Numbered from the stretch's first letter, positions 53,667-63,067 are shown. The stretch is DNA of 64,000 nucleotides from Halalkalibaculum roseum (GCF_011059145.1 NZ_JAALLT010000002.1:124001-188000); one strand, 5' to 3'. Numbers and translations: made by a program. Notes: generated by a model not told the origin, from the letters alone.

Positions 53667-54510
53667 GCTGAACTGACCTTCCCATTAGAACCAAGAGAGG
53701 CACCCGTGAGTAGAACGCCATCTCCTTCGAATGGTCCCGCTCCACCAGTTTTTCCCAGAAGGTCTTTTTATGCCTGACCATGATCAGCAGTGTTTCCGGG
53801 TTATCAATCAGGTAATCCGCCATCACCGGGAAAAAATCGTAGTCATATTTAATCACGAAAGAGATCTTATCATAATCAACATCCTCCTTCACCAGCTCCC
53901 GGAACCCCCTGAATTTTATATCAGACAATAGGCTCTCCTCTTCCGCTACATGCATCACCTTGATTTCAGAATCGAAGAGTTTTGCGAAAGTCACCGTCTG
54001 CTTCATCGCCTCTAAGTCACCCTCATGGTAGTCAGTCGTAAAGGTGATATGGTTGAAATCATCAAACTTGCTGCTTGACGGGATGGCCAATACCGGTATG
54101 GACGATCTATTGATGATACTGGATGCTGTGCTACCGAATATAACGTTTCTGTCACCGGTCGCACCTTTAGTACCCATCACGATGATACCGCTGTCATACT
54201 TTTTGGACTTTTCCATGAGTCCGACGGTAGGATGTCCGGATTGCAGTATCGTAACAATTTCCAGACCGGCAAACCTCTCATCCTTTTTTAAATCATCAAT
54301 AAGGCTTTCAAAATCTGCTTCGGCTTTCTTGATGGCCTCTTCTTTTGCCTCTTCGAAATTGGGAGCAAAATCCATCGCACTCTGACTGGCATGGAACAGT
54401 ATAAGTTTTGAATCGGTTCGCCACGCGATTTCTGCCGCAATCGGCAAGGCTATTTGCGCATTTTTTGAAAAATCAGTGGGGAAGAAGACATTCTTGAATT
54501 CGGTAGCCAT
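53662..54510 (-). CDS. Tandem universal stress protein
   Basis: 282 residues with two UspA domains (about 1-147 and 150-280). The first has FPTDFSKNAQIALPIA and the ATP-binding pattern GTKGATGDRNVIFGSTASSI ending SSIPVLAIP; the second is degenerate, ending VPLLVLMGRSVQL without a full G-x2-G-x9-G motif, so only the first domain is expected to bind ATP. AGGAG nine bases before the ATG supports the start. Single gene, convergent with the methyltransferase. Confidence 0.92.
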   Translation of the reverse strand: MATEFKNVFFPTDFSKNAQIALPIAAEIAWRTDSKLILFHASQSAMDFAPNFEEAKEEAIKKAEADFESLIDDLKKDERFAGLEIVTILQSGHPTVGLMEKSKKYDSGIIVMGTKGATGDRNVIFGSTASSIINRSSIPVLAIPSSSKFDDFNHITFTTDYHEGDLEAMKQTVTFAKLFDSEIKVMHVAEEESLLSDIKFRGFRELVKEDVDYDKISFVIKYDYDFFPVMADYLIDNPETLLIMVRHKKTFWEKLVERDHSKEMAFYSRVPLLVLMGRSVQL

Positions 54511-54688
54511 GAGGTTCTCCTGTTTTAGGGCTATTTATTGAAAGCATACTAGTCAAATAGACCAAAATCCTTTGTAAGGAGGGAATGTACTTCAAATGTA
54601 GGGTTTTCACCTATCTTTAGTGGATCTACGCCATCAAGGGAAGGCAGCAAGCTAACGCTCTAATTAACTGAGCAAAAAGTGACGCATA

Positions 54689-54783
54689 AGTTTTGAGGGA
54701 CTGAATTACTGAGGGTCTGAGTATTGGTTTATATTTCGATAATAACCTAAAGCAATAACTCAGTAAATCAATCCCTCAAAACT
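54689..54783. repeat. Long hairpin, family D, copy 1
   Basis: Arms AGTTTTGAGGGA and TCCCTCAAAACT at the ends, followed inward by partly paired ACTGAG/CTCAGT and TATTG/CAATA segments. Copy 2 lies exactly 360 bases further at 55049. Confidence 0.75.
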
Positions 54784-54790
54784 ATAACTG

Positions 54791-54863
54791 TACCGCGTAC
54801 GGGATTCGAACCCGTGCTACCGCCGTGAAAGGGCGGCGTCCTAAACCCCGAGACGAACGCGGC
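54791..54863 (-). tRNA. tRNA-Glu (TTC), copy 1
   Basis: 73 nt. Acceptor GCCGCGT/ACGCGGT, anticodon stem CCGCC/GGCGG, loop CTTTCAC with anticodon TTC and normal U33, T loop TTCGAAT. The D arm has C where nearly all tRNAs have A14 (GTCTCGGGG). First member of a duplicated unit. Confidence 0.92.
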
Positions 54864-54872
54864 ATTACAATA

Positions 54873-54959
54873 GAACACAGATAAAGCGGATGCTACGAAT
54901 TTGCACAGAAATATATTGTTTTCTGCGAAAATCCGATCTAATCAGTGGCATCCGTGTTC
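54873..54959. repeat. Family B palindrome, tRNA copy 1
   Basis: GAACACAGAT...ATCCGTGTTC outer arms; inner arms include CGGATGCTACGAAT and CAGAAA/TTTCTG. Copy 2 is at 55233. Confidence 0.7.
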
Positions 54960-54968
54960 CATTAAATG

Positions 54969-55043
54969 GGAGCCCGATGGGATTTGAACCCACGGCCTCC
55001 AGGGCCACAACCTGGCGCTCTAACCAACTGAGCTACGAGCTCC
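54969..55043 (-). tRNA. tRNA-His (GTG)
   Basis: Anticodon loop TTGTGGC gives GTG. Acceptor GAGCTCG/CGGGCTC with an extra 5' G pairing C73, the tRNA-His hallmark. T loop TTCAAAT. Located between the two copies of the duplicated Glu unit. Confidence 0.94.
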
Positions 55044-55048
55044 GTATA

Positions 55049-55143
55049 AGTTTTGAGGGACTGATTTACTGAGGGCCTGAGTATTGATTTATATTTTTGT
55101 AATAATCTAAATCAATAACTCAGTAAATCAATCACTCAAAACT
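55049..55143. repeat. Long hairpin, family D, copy 2
   Basis: Same as 54689 with ten substitutions and no indel. Its inner arms TATTGATTTA/TAAATCAATA are perfectly paired, unlike copy 1. Confidence 0.75.
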
Positions 55144-55150
55144 ATATCTG

Positions 55151-55223
55151 TACCGCGTACGGGATTCGAACCCGTGCTACCGCCGTGAACGGGCGGCGTC
55201 CTACACCCCTAGACGAACGCGGC
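55151..55223 (-). tRNA. tRNA-Glu (TTC), copy 2, with G at position 33
   Basis: 73 nt, differing from copy 1 at three positions. It has the normal A14 (GTCTAGGGG), but the anticodon loop is CGTTCAC, putting G at the nearly universal U33 position. Stems are intact, so it is called a gene, but decoding ability is doubtful. Confidence 0.85.
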
Positions 55224-55232
55224 ATTACAATA

Positions 55233-55319
55233 GAACACGGATGAAGCGGATGTTACGAATTTGCACGGAAATATATTGTTTTCTGTGAAAATCCAATCCA
55301 ATCAGTGGCATCCGTGTTC
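55233..55319. repeat. Family B palindrome, tRNA copy 2
   Basis: GAACACGGAT...ATCCGTGTTC; seven substitutions relative to 54873. Outer arms are better paired than in copy 1. Confidence 0.7.
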
Positions 55320-55330
55320 CAATTCCATTG

Positions 55331-55401
55331 AGGCGACAGGCGGATTCGAACCGCCGTACGAGGTTTTGCAGACCTCTGCCTAACCACTCGGCCATGTCGC
55401 C
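55331..55401 (-). tRNA. tRNA-Cys (GCA)
   Basis: 71 nt. Acceptor GGCGACA/TGTCGCC, anticodon loop CTGCAAA giving GCA, T loop TTCGAAT, discriminator T as expected for Cys. Confidence 0.95.
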
Positions 55402-55496
55402 ATATTACCAAAATTTCAAATTTCAAAATCCAAAAAACAAACAAGCACCAATGGATAAATTGTAATTTGTTGCTTGCTCTTTGGAATTTAGCCTAG

Positions 55497-55570
55497 TACG
55501 CCCGACAGGACTCGAACCTGTAACCTATTGCTTAGAAGGCAATTGCTCTATCCAGTTGAGCTACGGGCGC
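55497..55570 (-). tRNA. tRNA-Arg (TCT)
   Basis: 74 nt. Acceptor GCGCCCG/CGGGCGT (first pair G-U), anticodon stem ATTGC/GCAAT, loop CTTCTAA giving TCT (AGA codon). T loop TTCGAGT. Confidence 0.94.
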
Positions 55571-55676
55571 CTGTCGATTAAGACACAAATTACAAGCTTC
55601 AAATCTCAAGCAATTTCAATATTGTAATTTGGTTCTTGTTTGAAATTTGTCGCTTGACATTTGGTACTTAACTAAG

Positions 55677-55750
55677 TCGGGGAGACAGGATTTGAACCTG
55701 CGACCCTTCGCTCCCAAAGCGAATGCGCTACCGGACTGCGCCACTCCCCG
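55677..55750 (-). tRNA. tRNA-Pro (TGG)
   Basis: 74 nt. Acceptor CGGGGAG/CTCCCCG, anticodon stem TTCGC/GCGAA, loop TTTGGGA giving TGG. T loop TTCAAAT. It is the most upstream tRNA of the minus-strand group and follows a GT4 gene on the same strand. Confidence 0.95.
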
Positions 55751-55813
55751 TTACCGGTTTCAAAACAGATTCCAAAAATAAGCAGTAGAGCTATATCAGG
55801 CAAATCAATTTTG

Positions 55814-56935
55814 TCACAAACTTTGCATCCTCTCAACGAGCCTGCTTGCGAATTTTTCCCAGCTCAATTCCTCTTTTAAAGGCTCCAGATTGCGAGATAG
55901 TTTTTCTTTCAATTGCTCGTCAAAATAGGCTTCAATATTATAGCGAAGATCCTGTGCGTCGTTAGGCCGGCAGATCATTCCATTGTGGCGGTGCGTGAGG
56001 TGTTCGCTGAGACCGGGATGATCGGTTATCAGGGCCGGCAAATTGAAATAAATTGCATTGGCCAGCACACCACTCTGGCTGGCTTCCTTGTAGGGAAGAA
56101 CGAGCAGATCCGAGAGGGTCAGTAACTCAGCCATTGTTTTGTCGGACACAAATTCATCCCGAATGGTGTACCGATCTTTTACCTGTCCATCGATCTGATC
56201 CAAAAGCTTCGATTTATCGGTATAAAACTCACCCACAATCAATGGTTTGATGCGTTCCCTTTTCGGGAGGATTTCATTTAATGCTTCAATCAAAATGTCT
56301 ACGCCCTTATAGTCACGTACGAGTCCCAGGAAGAGCACGATCTGATCATCTTTGTGGAATCCATACTTAGTTCGCAGTTGATCGACATCAGCTTCCGGCC
56401 TCTCCAGCTCATAAATGGGATGAAAAAGCTTCATGTATTGAGACTCGGTGTGCAGCTCTTTAAAATCGGACTCCGTTTGCTCGGACAGCAGGACGGTTAG
56501 ATCCGTTTTATCCAGCAATCGTTCGGTCAGATACTTCTTCAAAGGAAAGTACTCATGGGGCATGATATTATGGGCTATCCCTACGGTCTTGAGTACGGGG
56601 TTGATTTTTTTGCTGTGCTGCAAAACCTTGCGAAAGCCCGGCGCAAAAAACGGGTGCCAGTAGGAGTATAACAGATAATCGGGATTCTCTTCCATGATCT
56701 GCTCAGCAACCTGTCTCCAGTTGAAGGGTTGGTAGGGATGAAAGACTTCCAGGGCATAGGTATTATTACTCTTCTCAAGTTTCTGGGAAGTACCCGGAAA
56801 AAGGAGGGAGGGATATAATTTCTTGAAACCAAAGGGCCTGACCTTAGTTAGTAAGGATAGCTCCCGGTACAGCGAGTCGCTGAATGTGGCGATGCCTCCG
56901 CGGTACGGCGGGAAAACACTTAAAAATGAAATCAC
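55814..56935 (-). CDS. Glycosyltransferase family 4
   Basis: 373 residues from GTG. N-terminus SVFPPYRGGIATFSDSLYRE; donor domain VLFLGLVRDYKGVDILIEAL near 202; VLPYKEASQSGVLANAIYFN near 285 replaces the classical E-x7-E. It may glycosylate an envelope component. It is on the same strand as, and 64 bases upstream of, the tRNA genes, so read-through is possible. Confidence 0.86.
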   Translation of the reverse strand: MISFLSVFPPYRGGIATFSDSLYRELSLLTKVRPFGFKKLYPSLLFPGTSQKLEKSNNTYALEVFHPYQPFNWRQVAEQIMEENPDYLLYSYWHPFFAPGFRKVLQHSKKINPVLKTVGIAHNIMPHEYFPLKKYLTERLLDKTDLTVLLSEQTESDFKELHTESQYMKLFHPIYELERPEADVDQLRTKYGFHKDDQIVLFLGLVRDYKGVDILIEALNEILPKRERIKPLIVGEFYTDKSKLLDQIDGQVKDRYTIRDEFVSDKTMAELLTLSDLLVLPYKEASQSGVLANAIYFNLPALITDHPGLSEHLTHRHNGMICRPNDAQDLRYNIEAYFDEQLKEKLSRNLEPLKEELSWEKFASRLVERMQSL

Positions 56936-57134
56936 TGGGTTGCTTCTGGGTTAAGTTTCAGCAAAAGGTAATGATTATAGTAATTAATATTGTACCCGTT
57001 GGGTAACTCAGTGTACCTTTCTGGTAAACAAAAAATTAATACCTGGGAACTTAATTGAGTTACTCAAGAATATGTTGGAAAGCGATAAAAAAAATCCTTT
57101 CCTTTAGGCAAAATTAAGCACAAATACGCTTCAA

Positions 57135-58259
57135 ATGATTAAAAAGCATCTACTCGGTTTTCTCCTGTTAAGTATAACTGCGGTCGCTTCGGCGCAGTCT
57201 CTCACAGTCAATACAGTTGACAACACATCAAGAAACGGCACCTCTATTTTTAACCTTAAAGAGGGCAGGGTTTCTTTTCAGGGTGCAGGCATCCAGTTTA
57301 TCTCGGGTAACAATTCTATTGCGAATTACCTCACCTACGGGGTCTCCGGGGATCGAAGCCTGGTGGCCTTTCTCAAAGGAAGTGGTGAGAACACCGCTTT
57401 ATCTGTGGTGAACTCTCTGGGCAATACCTTGCATGAGTTTGATGCTGTCAGTATTCCAAGCGGAGATCCTTCTGCAACGGTTTATCCGTCCAATAACGGG
57501 GAGGTCATGGTCCGTAGCAATATTGCCGGCTTTCATTTCTACGATACATTTGGAGAACTCATTACCAATGTTTCCAGCAGCAGCCAGAGCGAAGGAGGGG
57601 AGTCCATCTCAGAAGCAGCCATGAGCGGTGACGGAGAAACCGTAGTGCTGTATACCCCAAAAATCAAACGTGACGGGAAGCTGGGCTCCCAGGTTCAGTA
57701 CCTTGATCGAAACATGAATTTACAAAGTCTGTATTTCAGTACGGAGCGTTATATCAAGACCCTGAAGCTTGCCGGCAACGGACAGTTTGTGATATTTGTC
57801 ACAGCCAGTGAAGGGACCCGGGACCAAATTCATATATCGGACCGCTATGGCAACGAGCTGTCATCATTTTCTACGGATGAAGAATTGATGGGTGTTGGGC
57901 TTTCTAACGATGCTCAAACTGTTACAGCTTATTCAGAAAGTAGAGTACTGATTTTGGATGCCCTCACCGGGGAACGGGTAGCAGGAACCAGTTTTCGATC
58001 AGAACTTATAGCTGTTGATTATTTTCCTGAAGACAACACCATTGTAGCGCTTACCGGTAGCTTTAATGCCGATGCGGGGGTAGCCGAAAATCTGGATCTA
58101 CATGCCATTGATATTGAACGAAGAGCGGTAGAGCGTAGAGGTTATGATGGCACTATTGGTTTGAACGAAGCGATTGGGTATGGTTTTACGCGATTGGGGA
58201 GTTATCGCTATAAGCTGGATGGGGCGAGTAAGCACCTGGAGTTGAGGGTTAGCTTTTAA
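57135..58259 (+). CDS. Secreted protein of unknown function, beta-propeller-like
   Basis: 374 residues. Signal peptide about 1-20 (LLGFLLLSITAVASAQ). The body has repeated blade-like units of the form 'SGDRSLVAFLKGSGEN', 'SGDGETVVLYTPK', 'AGNGQFVIFVTAS', 'SNDAQTVTAYSES', spaced 40-60 residues apart, as in WD40/YVTN-like propellers. No catalytic motif and no T9SS tail are seen. Probably periplasmic. Single gene between divergent GT4 and convergent clpC. I do not recognise the family. Confidence 0.75.
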   Translation: MIKKHLLGFLLLSITAVASAQSLTVNTVDNTSRNGTSIFNLKEGRVSFQGAGIQFISGNNSIANYLTYGVSGDRSLVAFLKGSGENTALSVVNSLGNTLHEFDAVSIPSGDPSATVYPSNNGEVMVRSNIAGFHFYDTFGELITNVSSSSQSEGGESISEAAMSGDGETVVLYTPKIKRDGKLGSQVQYLDRNMNLQSLYFSTERYIKTLKLAGNGQFVIFVTASEGTRDQIHISDRYGNELSSFSTDEELMGVGLSNDAQTVTAYSESRVLILDALTGERVAGTSFRSELIAVDYFPEDNTIVALTGSFNADAGVAENLDLHAIDIERRAVERRGYDGTIGLNEAIGYGFTRLGSYRYKLDGASKHLELRVSF

Positions 58260-58286
58260 TGTGAATTGTGCTAATTGGCTATACCA

Positions 58287-58355
58287 CTGAGGTGCACAGA
58301 GAAGCGCACCTGTGTGCAGAAGCACTTCGGTGCACAGGCACAGAGTTACACAAAG
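58287..58355. repeat. Palindrome-rich spacer, family C-like
   Basis: GGTGCACAGAGAAGC, GCACCTGTGTGC and GGTGCACAGGCACAGAG form nested inverted repeats; ends with AGTTACACAAAG, as in the element at 503. Confidence 0.55.
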
Positions 58356-58404
58356 TTTTCTTTTTAAACTCCGTCTCTAGTCCATTTCTTGGAATTTGCT
58401 CCAA

Positions 58405-58432
58405 ACAAAAAAGGCCTCCAAATGGAGGCCTT
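58405..58432 (-). terminator. Rho-independent terminator of clpC
   Basis: On the minus strand AAGGCCTCC-ATTT-GGAGGCCTT is a perfect nine-pair stem followed by a T-run (TTTTTTG). It lies about 35 bases after the clpC stop. Confidence 0.9.
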
Positions 58433-58464
58433 CAATGGGTCAACAAACAAAGTTTGCTATCCTA

Positions 58465-61080
58465 TTATGCTTTTGCTTCTGATTTCGTCTCTTTCGATTC
58501 GGAATCATCCTCGTCTCCGCCGGAATCTTTAGCTGCTGAATCCTTGGGCTCTTCCTCTTCAGCCTTCTTTTCATCGGCATCTTCCCAATCGAAAGTAAGG
58601 TCATCCCGAGACTTGTTCATCTTGATCTTGATGGCTGAGCCTTCAGGATGCTCTACATTAAGCAGCTCTTCGGCGAGCGGATCTTCCACGTACCTCTGAA
58701 TAGCCCGCTTTAATGGACGAGCACCGTATTTCTGATCAAAGCCTTTGTCGGAAAGGAAATCTTTCGCGCCCTTAGTGATCTCCACTTCGTAGCCGAGATC
58801 ATGGATGCGCTTGAAGAGATCATCAGACAGCAGGTCGATAATCTTGAAGATGTCTTCCTTCTCGAGCGGACGGAAGGTGATGACATCATCAATACGGTTC
58901 AAGAACTCAGGGTTAAATACTTTCTTGAGTGCATCCTGTATGGTTGACTTCATCTTCTCATAATCGAAGGCGCTGTCGCCGGTAGAGAATCCTATTCCCT
59001 TACCGAGACTACGAATCTCACTGGTTCCAATGTTGGAAGTCATGATGATAATCGTATTTCGGAAGTCCACCTTGCGTCCCAGACTGTCGGTAAGTATACC
59101 GTCATCGAGTACCTGCAGCAAGATGTTGAATACGTCAGGGTGTGCTTTCTCAATTTCATCAAGCAGCACTACGCTGTATGGCTTGCGACGTACCTTCTCG
59201 GTAAGAATACCGCCTTCTTCGTAGCCTACATAGCCCGGAGGAGCTCCGACCAGTCGTGAGACGGAGAACTTCTCCATATACTCACTCATGTCGATGCGAA
59301 TCAGGGCATCTTCTTTATCAAAGAGGTAGTTGGCCAGAACTTTCGCTGTTTCCGTCTTACCTACACCGGTAGGGCCGAGGAACACAAAGGAACCGATCGG
59401 ACGCGTGGGATCTTTCAATCCGGCGCGTGTACGCTGAATAGCTTTGGTAAGCTTGACAATAGCTTCATCTTGACCGATGATATTCTCGCCCAGCTTCTCC
59501 TTCATCTTCAGCAGTTTCTTGCCTTCGCTCTGGCTGATCTTGTTGACCGGCACGCCGCTCATCATGGCAACGACTTCGGCAACATCTTCATCTTCAACAT
59601 CGTATACTATTTCTTCGGACTCTTTTTCCCACTCTTTCTGGGCCTGGTCCAGTTCTTCCATCAGGCGCTTCTCTTTGTCTCGCAGGCGGGCAGCTTCTTC
59701 AAACCGCTGCTTTTTGACCATGGCATTTTTCTCATTGCTGGTCTTCTCGATCTCTTCCTCCATATCCACAATGTGCTGTGGGACAGTAATGTTGGAGAGA
59801 TGGACCTTGGCACCTACCTCGTCAAGAGCATCAATAGCCTTGTCGGGGAGGAAGTGGTCGGTCACGTAGCGATCGGTAAGTTTTACGCAATCTTCAATGG
59901 CCTTGTCTGAATACTGCACGCTGTGGTGCTTCTCGTACTTGCCTTTGATCTGCTTGAGAATCTCCATGGTTTCTTCGATGGTTGTCGGGTCGACCATAAT
60001 CTTCTGGAATCGACGCTCGAGCGCTCCGTCTTTTTCAATATACTGGCGATACTCGTTCAGCGTGGTGGCACCGATAGCCTGTACTTCACCACGTGCAAGG
60101 GCAGGCTTCAGCATGTTGGATGCATCCAGCGACCCGCTGGCACCTCCGGCACCGACAATGGTGTGGAGTTCATCAATAAACAGGATGACATTATCTGTTT
60201 TTTCCAGCTCGCCCATTACCGCTTTCATGCGTTCTTCAAACTGTCCGCGATACTTGGTACCTGCAACCAGGGCTGCAAGATCGAGTGCAATGACGCGCTT
60301 GTCATAGAGCACACGTGACACTTTGCGCTCCACAATGCGGGTGGCAAGTCCTTCAGCGATGGCAGTTTTACCTACGCCGGGTTCTCCGATTAGGACCGGA
60401 TTGTTTTTCTTGCGTCGACTCAATACTTGTGCTACACGTTCAATTTCTTTCTCACGACCGATGATAGGATCCAATTTGCCATCTTCAGCCATTTGAGTTA
60501 AATCACGACCAAAATTGTCGAGTACAGGTGTTTTCGATTTTTCCATTTTCTTTTCTCTGGAGCTTCCGGATGATTTAGAACCTTTAGAAGAGGAGAGGCT
60601 CGCTGATACTGAGCGTGCATCCTTCGCATCATCATCGGTAGATTTACCGGAGATGATAAGATCTAGTTCTTCACGAACAGCATCGTATGAGACGCTGAAC
60701 TGCTGTAATATCTGCGCGGCAATATTTTCGTCATCTCTCAGCAAGGATAGCAACAGGTGTTCGGTACCTATGGTATCGCTTTTGTAGAGTTTGGCTTCGA
60801 GATAGGTAATGCGCAGTACCTTCTCGGCCTGTTTGGTTAATGGGATGTTTCCAACAGTTACCGATCCGCCGGTACCTCGCACGGTATCTTCTACTGTTTT
60901 TTTAAGTTTGTAAAGGTCGCAATTCAGATTCTTCAGTATCTTTACTGCTACGCCTTCTCCAAGACGAACAATACCGAGAATGAGGTGTTCGGTACCAATG
61001 TAGTCGTGACCAAGCCTTAGAGCTTCCTCACGGCTAAATTGAATCACGTCGCGAACTTTACTTGAGAAGTTGCCCTCCAT
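58465..61080 (-). CDS. clpC: ATP-dependent Clp protease ATP-binding subunit ClpC
   Basis: 871 residues from ATG 61080 (a TTG two codons earlier is less likely; [11 protein letters not shown] is the usual ClpC start). N-terminal double Clp_N domain (about 1-145), a Ser/Lys-rich linker, first AAA with Walker [14 protein letters not shown] near 238, UVR-like coiled middle region ([18 protein letters not shown]), second AAA with [14 protein letters not shown] near 570 and [20 protein letters not shown]. An acidic C-terminal tail ([15 protein letters not shown]) is unusual. ClpC unfolds substrates for ClpP. A promoter candidate and a terminator frame it as a single-gene unit. Confidence 0.97.
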   Translation of the reverse strand: MEGNFSSKVRDVIQFSREEALRLGHDYIGTEHLILGIVRLGEGVAVKILKNLNCDLYKLKKTVEDTVRGTGGSVTVGNIPLTKQAEKVLRITYLEAKLYKSDTIGTEHLLLSLLRDDENIAAQILQQFSVSYDAVREELDLIISGKSTDDDAKDARSVSASLSSSKGSKSSGSSREKKMEKSKTPVLDNFGRDLTQMAEDGKLDPIIGREKEIERVAQVLSRRKKNNPVLIGEPGVGKTAIAEGLATRIVERKVSRVLYDKRVIALDLAALVAGTKYRGQFEERMKAVMGELEKTDNVILFIDELHTIVGAGGASGSLDASNMLKPALARGEVQAIGATTLNEYRQYIEKDGALERRFQKIMVDPTTIEETMEILKQIKGKYEKHHSVQYSDKAIEDCVKLTDRYVTDHFLPDKAIDALDEVGAKVHLSNITVPQHIVDMEEEIEKTSNEKNAMVKKQRFEEAARLRDKEKRLMEELDQAQKEWEKESEEIVYDVEDEDVAEVVAMMSGVPVNKISQSEGKKLLKMKEKLGENIIGQDEAIVKLTKAIQRTRAGLKDPTRPIGSFVFLGPTGVGKTETAKVLANYLFDKEDALIRIDMSEYMEKFSVSRLVGAPPGYVGYEEGGILTEKVRRKPYSVVLLDEIEKAHPDVFNILLQVLDDGILTDSLGRKVDFRNTIIIMTSNIGTSEIRSLGKGIGFSTGDSAFDYEKMKSTIQDALKKVFNPEFLNRIDDVITFRPLEKEDIFKIIDLLSDDLFKRIHDLGYEVEITKGAKDFLSDKGFDQKYGARPLKRAIQRYVEDPLAEELLNVEHPEGSAIKIKMNKSRDDLTFDWEDADEKKAEEEEPKDSAAKDSGGDEDDSESKETKSEAKA

Positions 61081-61162
61081 ATTCAATGATCTTTCAGAAA
61101 TTCAGGGATTTTAGTTACTCGTTGTAACGAGCGGGATGAATTTTTAGTTCACACCTCACCAA

Positions 61163-61194
61163 CGAAAGTACTGTGGGCTTGGTGTAAATGCAAA
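61163..61194 (-). promoter_or_regulatory. Candidate Bacteroidota-type promoter of clpC
   Basis: On the minus strand TTTG (61194-61191), a 20-base spacer, then TACTTTCG (61170-61163), one mismatch from the TAnnTTTG -7 box. The leader to the ATG would be about 75 bases. Confidence 0.5.
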
Positions 61195-61314
61195 CAAAAT
61201 GCAGATATGAAGCAATAAATAATTACATCGTTAGACATAATTAATGTTAGCCCTCAATCCGTTTTAAACCGCCTGTTGTTTTTGTACACTGATGGATAGC
61301 AATGAAATTATGAT

Positions 61315-61381
61315 CTCCCGCTGATTACGCAAAATAACGCTGATTTTGACTTATCTGCGATAATCACCGAAATCCGCGGGA
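61315..61381. repeat. Family B-like palindrome
   Basis: CCCGCTGATTACGC and TGCGATAATCACC...ATCCGCGGG form an imperfect hairpin, related to the elements at 51171 and 21305. Confidence 0.5.
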
Positions 61382-61531
61382 AATGAAGATGTATTGCTTC
61401 CATTCATTGTTTTTGGAAGTTACCAAGAATATTCAACTCATTCCAACCAATAGTACGGTTCCTCTTTGACAATGTTGGGTAGCTCTAGTATCGACCTATT
61501 TGATAGGTATAGAAAATTTAAAAAGGGGAAA

Positions 61532-63052
61532 TCAATAGAGCGGCTTTCCGGTCATCTCTTCTGGCTGATCAATGCCCATTAGTTTCAGCAGGGTAGAGGC
61601 AACATCTGCCAGGATACCGTCATGCATTTCAACGGTTCCTTCTTCATTGATGATCATGGCAGGGACCATGGCGGTAGTATGGGCGGTATGGGGACTACCA
61701 TCTTCCTTGATCATGCAGTCGGCATTTCCATGGTCGGCAATGACCAATATTTTATAACCGTGTTCCGTAGCGGTTTCCACAACTTTCTTGAGCTGGGTGT
61801 CAATGGTCTCCACCGCACTGATCGCAGCTTCCATCACTCCGGTATGGCCTACCATATCGGGATTGGCAAAATTCAGGATGCAAAGATGGTGCTTCTCGGT
61901 AATGAGCTGGGCACATAGAGCATCCGCCACTTCAGGGGCACTCATCTCAGGTTGCAGGTCATAGGTAGCTACTTTCGGGCTTGGAATCAAAATACGTTCT
62001 TCCCCTTCGAAAGGAGTCTCTTCTCCTCCGTTGAAAAAGTAGGTGACGTGCGGGTACTTTTCCGTTTCCGCTATGCGCAGCTGCTTCAGGTGCTTATTAC
62101 TGATATACTCACCAAGGGTATTGCTGATGTCGGCAGGCGGAAAGGCTACATGCAGAAAATCGAACGACTCGTCATAGGAAGTAAACGTAGAGTAGTGAAG
62201 ATCCAGTTCTTCGGTTTCAAATTCATCGAAGTCTTCCTCGCAAAGCGCACGTGTGATCTGCCTGGCCCTATCACCGCGAATATTATAAAAAATAACGGTA
62301 TCGCCTTTTTGGATCCTGGATTGATCCGATTGATCGATCAGCTTGGGCTTGATAAACTCGTCAGTCACCTTGTTTTCGTAGGTGGATTCAAAGGCTTCTC
62401 CCGCCGTATCAAATACTTCGCCTTTTCCGTGAACCAACAGGTCATAAGCCTTTTGAGTACGTTCCCAGCGGTTGTCGCGATCCATGGCATAGTAGCGTCC
62501 GACAATAGAAGCCAGTGTGCCGACCCCGATTTCTTGTGCCCGATCGTTGAATTCTCGTGCATATTTGATGCCGCCCATAGGAGAGGTGTCACGACCATCG
62601 GTAAAGGCATGCACGTAGGCATCTTCAATACCGTGCTCTTTAATCATCTTAAGTAGAGCAAAGAGGTGATTGTTGTGACTGTGAACCCCTCCGTCTGAAA
62701 AGAGTCCCATAATATGGATCTTTCCCTTCTTTTTGGCTTGCTTCATCGCATCCAGCAACACTTCGTTCTCATAGAAAGAACCATCTCTGATGGATTTGTT
62801 GATTCTGGAAAGCTCCTGCCAGACAATTCTGCCCGCACCTATATTAAGGTGACCGACTTCAGAGTTGCCAAACTGCCCTTCGGGAAGACCTACATCTTCG
62901 CCGCTTGCAGAAAGTTTGGAATGGGAATAGGAATCAAAGAGATGGTCAATAAATGGCTTATCAGCCTTGTCAATGGCACTCACTTCGGGATTCTTGGCTA
63001 TCCCGTAACCGTCTAATATGACCAGAAGTGCTTTGGAATAAGAATCTGCCAA
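61532..63052 (-). CDS. gpmI: 2,3-bisphosphoglycerate-independent phosphoglycerate mutase
   Basis: 506 residues from TTG, full family length. It interconverts 3- and 2-phosphoglycerate in glycolysis using two Mn ions. Seen: metal-binding ILDGYG near 13, the phosphoserine nucleophile S64 in FGNSEVGHLNIGAG, AFTDGRDTSPMGG near 150, NFANPDMVGHTGV near 400, ADHGNADCM near 444 and HTAHTTAMVP near 462. It starts 15 bases after the rpsT stop, so the two are probably co-transcribed. Confidence 0.97.
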   Translation of the reverse strand: MADSYSKALLVILDGYGIAKNPEVSAIDKADKPFIDHLFDSYSHSKLSASGEDVGLPEGQFGNSEVGHLNIGAGRIVWQELSRINKSIRDGSFYENEVLLDAMKQAKKKGKIHIMGLFSDGGVHSHNNHLFALLKMIKEHGIEDAYVHAFTDGRDTSPMGGIKYAREFNDRAQEIGVGTLASIVGRYYAMDRDNRWERTQKAYDLLVHGKGEVFDTAGEAFESTYENKVTDEFIKPKLIDQSDQSRIQKGDTVIFYNIRGDRARQITRALCEEDFDEFETEELDLHYSTFTSYDESFDFLHVAFPPADISNTLGEYISNKHLKQLRIAETEKYPHVTYFFNGGEETPFEGEERILIPSPKVATYDLQPEMSAPEVADALCAQLITEKHHLCILNFANPDMVGHTGVMEAAISAVETIDTQLKKVVETATEHGYKILVIADHGNADCMIKEDGSPHTAHTTAMVPAMIINEEGTVEMHDGILADVASTLLKLMGIDQPEEMTGKPLY

Positions 63053-63067
63053 GATGGGTACTACGGA

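Larger units (their letters stand above)
61087..61531. other. clpC-gpmI intergenic region
   Basis: 445 bases: a small inverted repeat CTCGTT-GT-AACGAG (61124-61137) in the clpC leader, the clpC promoter candidate, a family B-like repeat at 61315-61381, and a short hairpin ACCTAT/ATAGGT at about 61494-61508 behind gpmI. No gene seen. Confidence 0.55.

Noticed and set aside
54890-55072. 60-codon ORF across tRNA-His
   Set aside because: Overlaps a tRNA gene and a palindrome; not coding.
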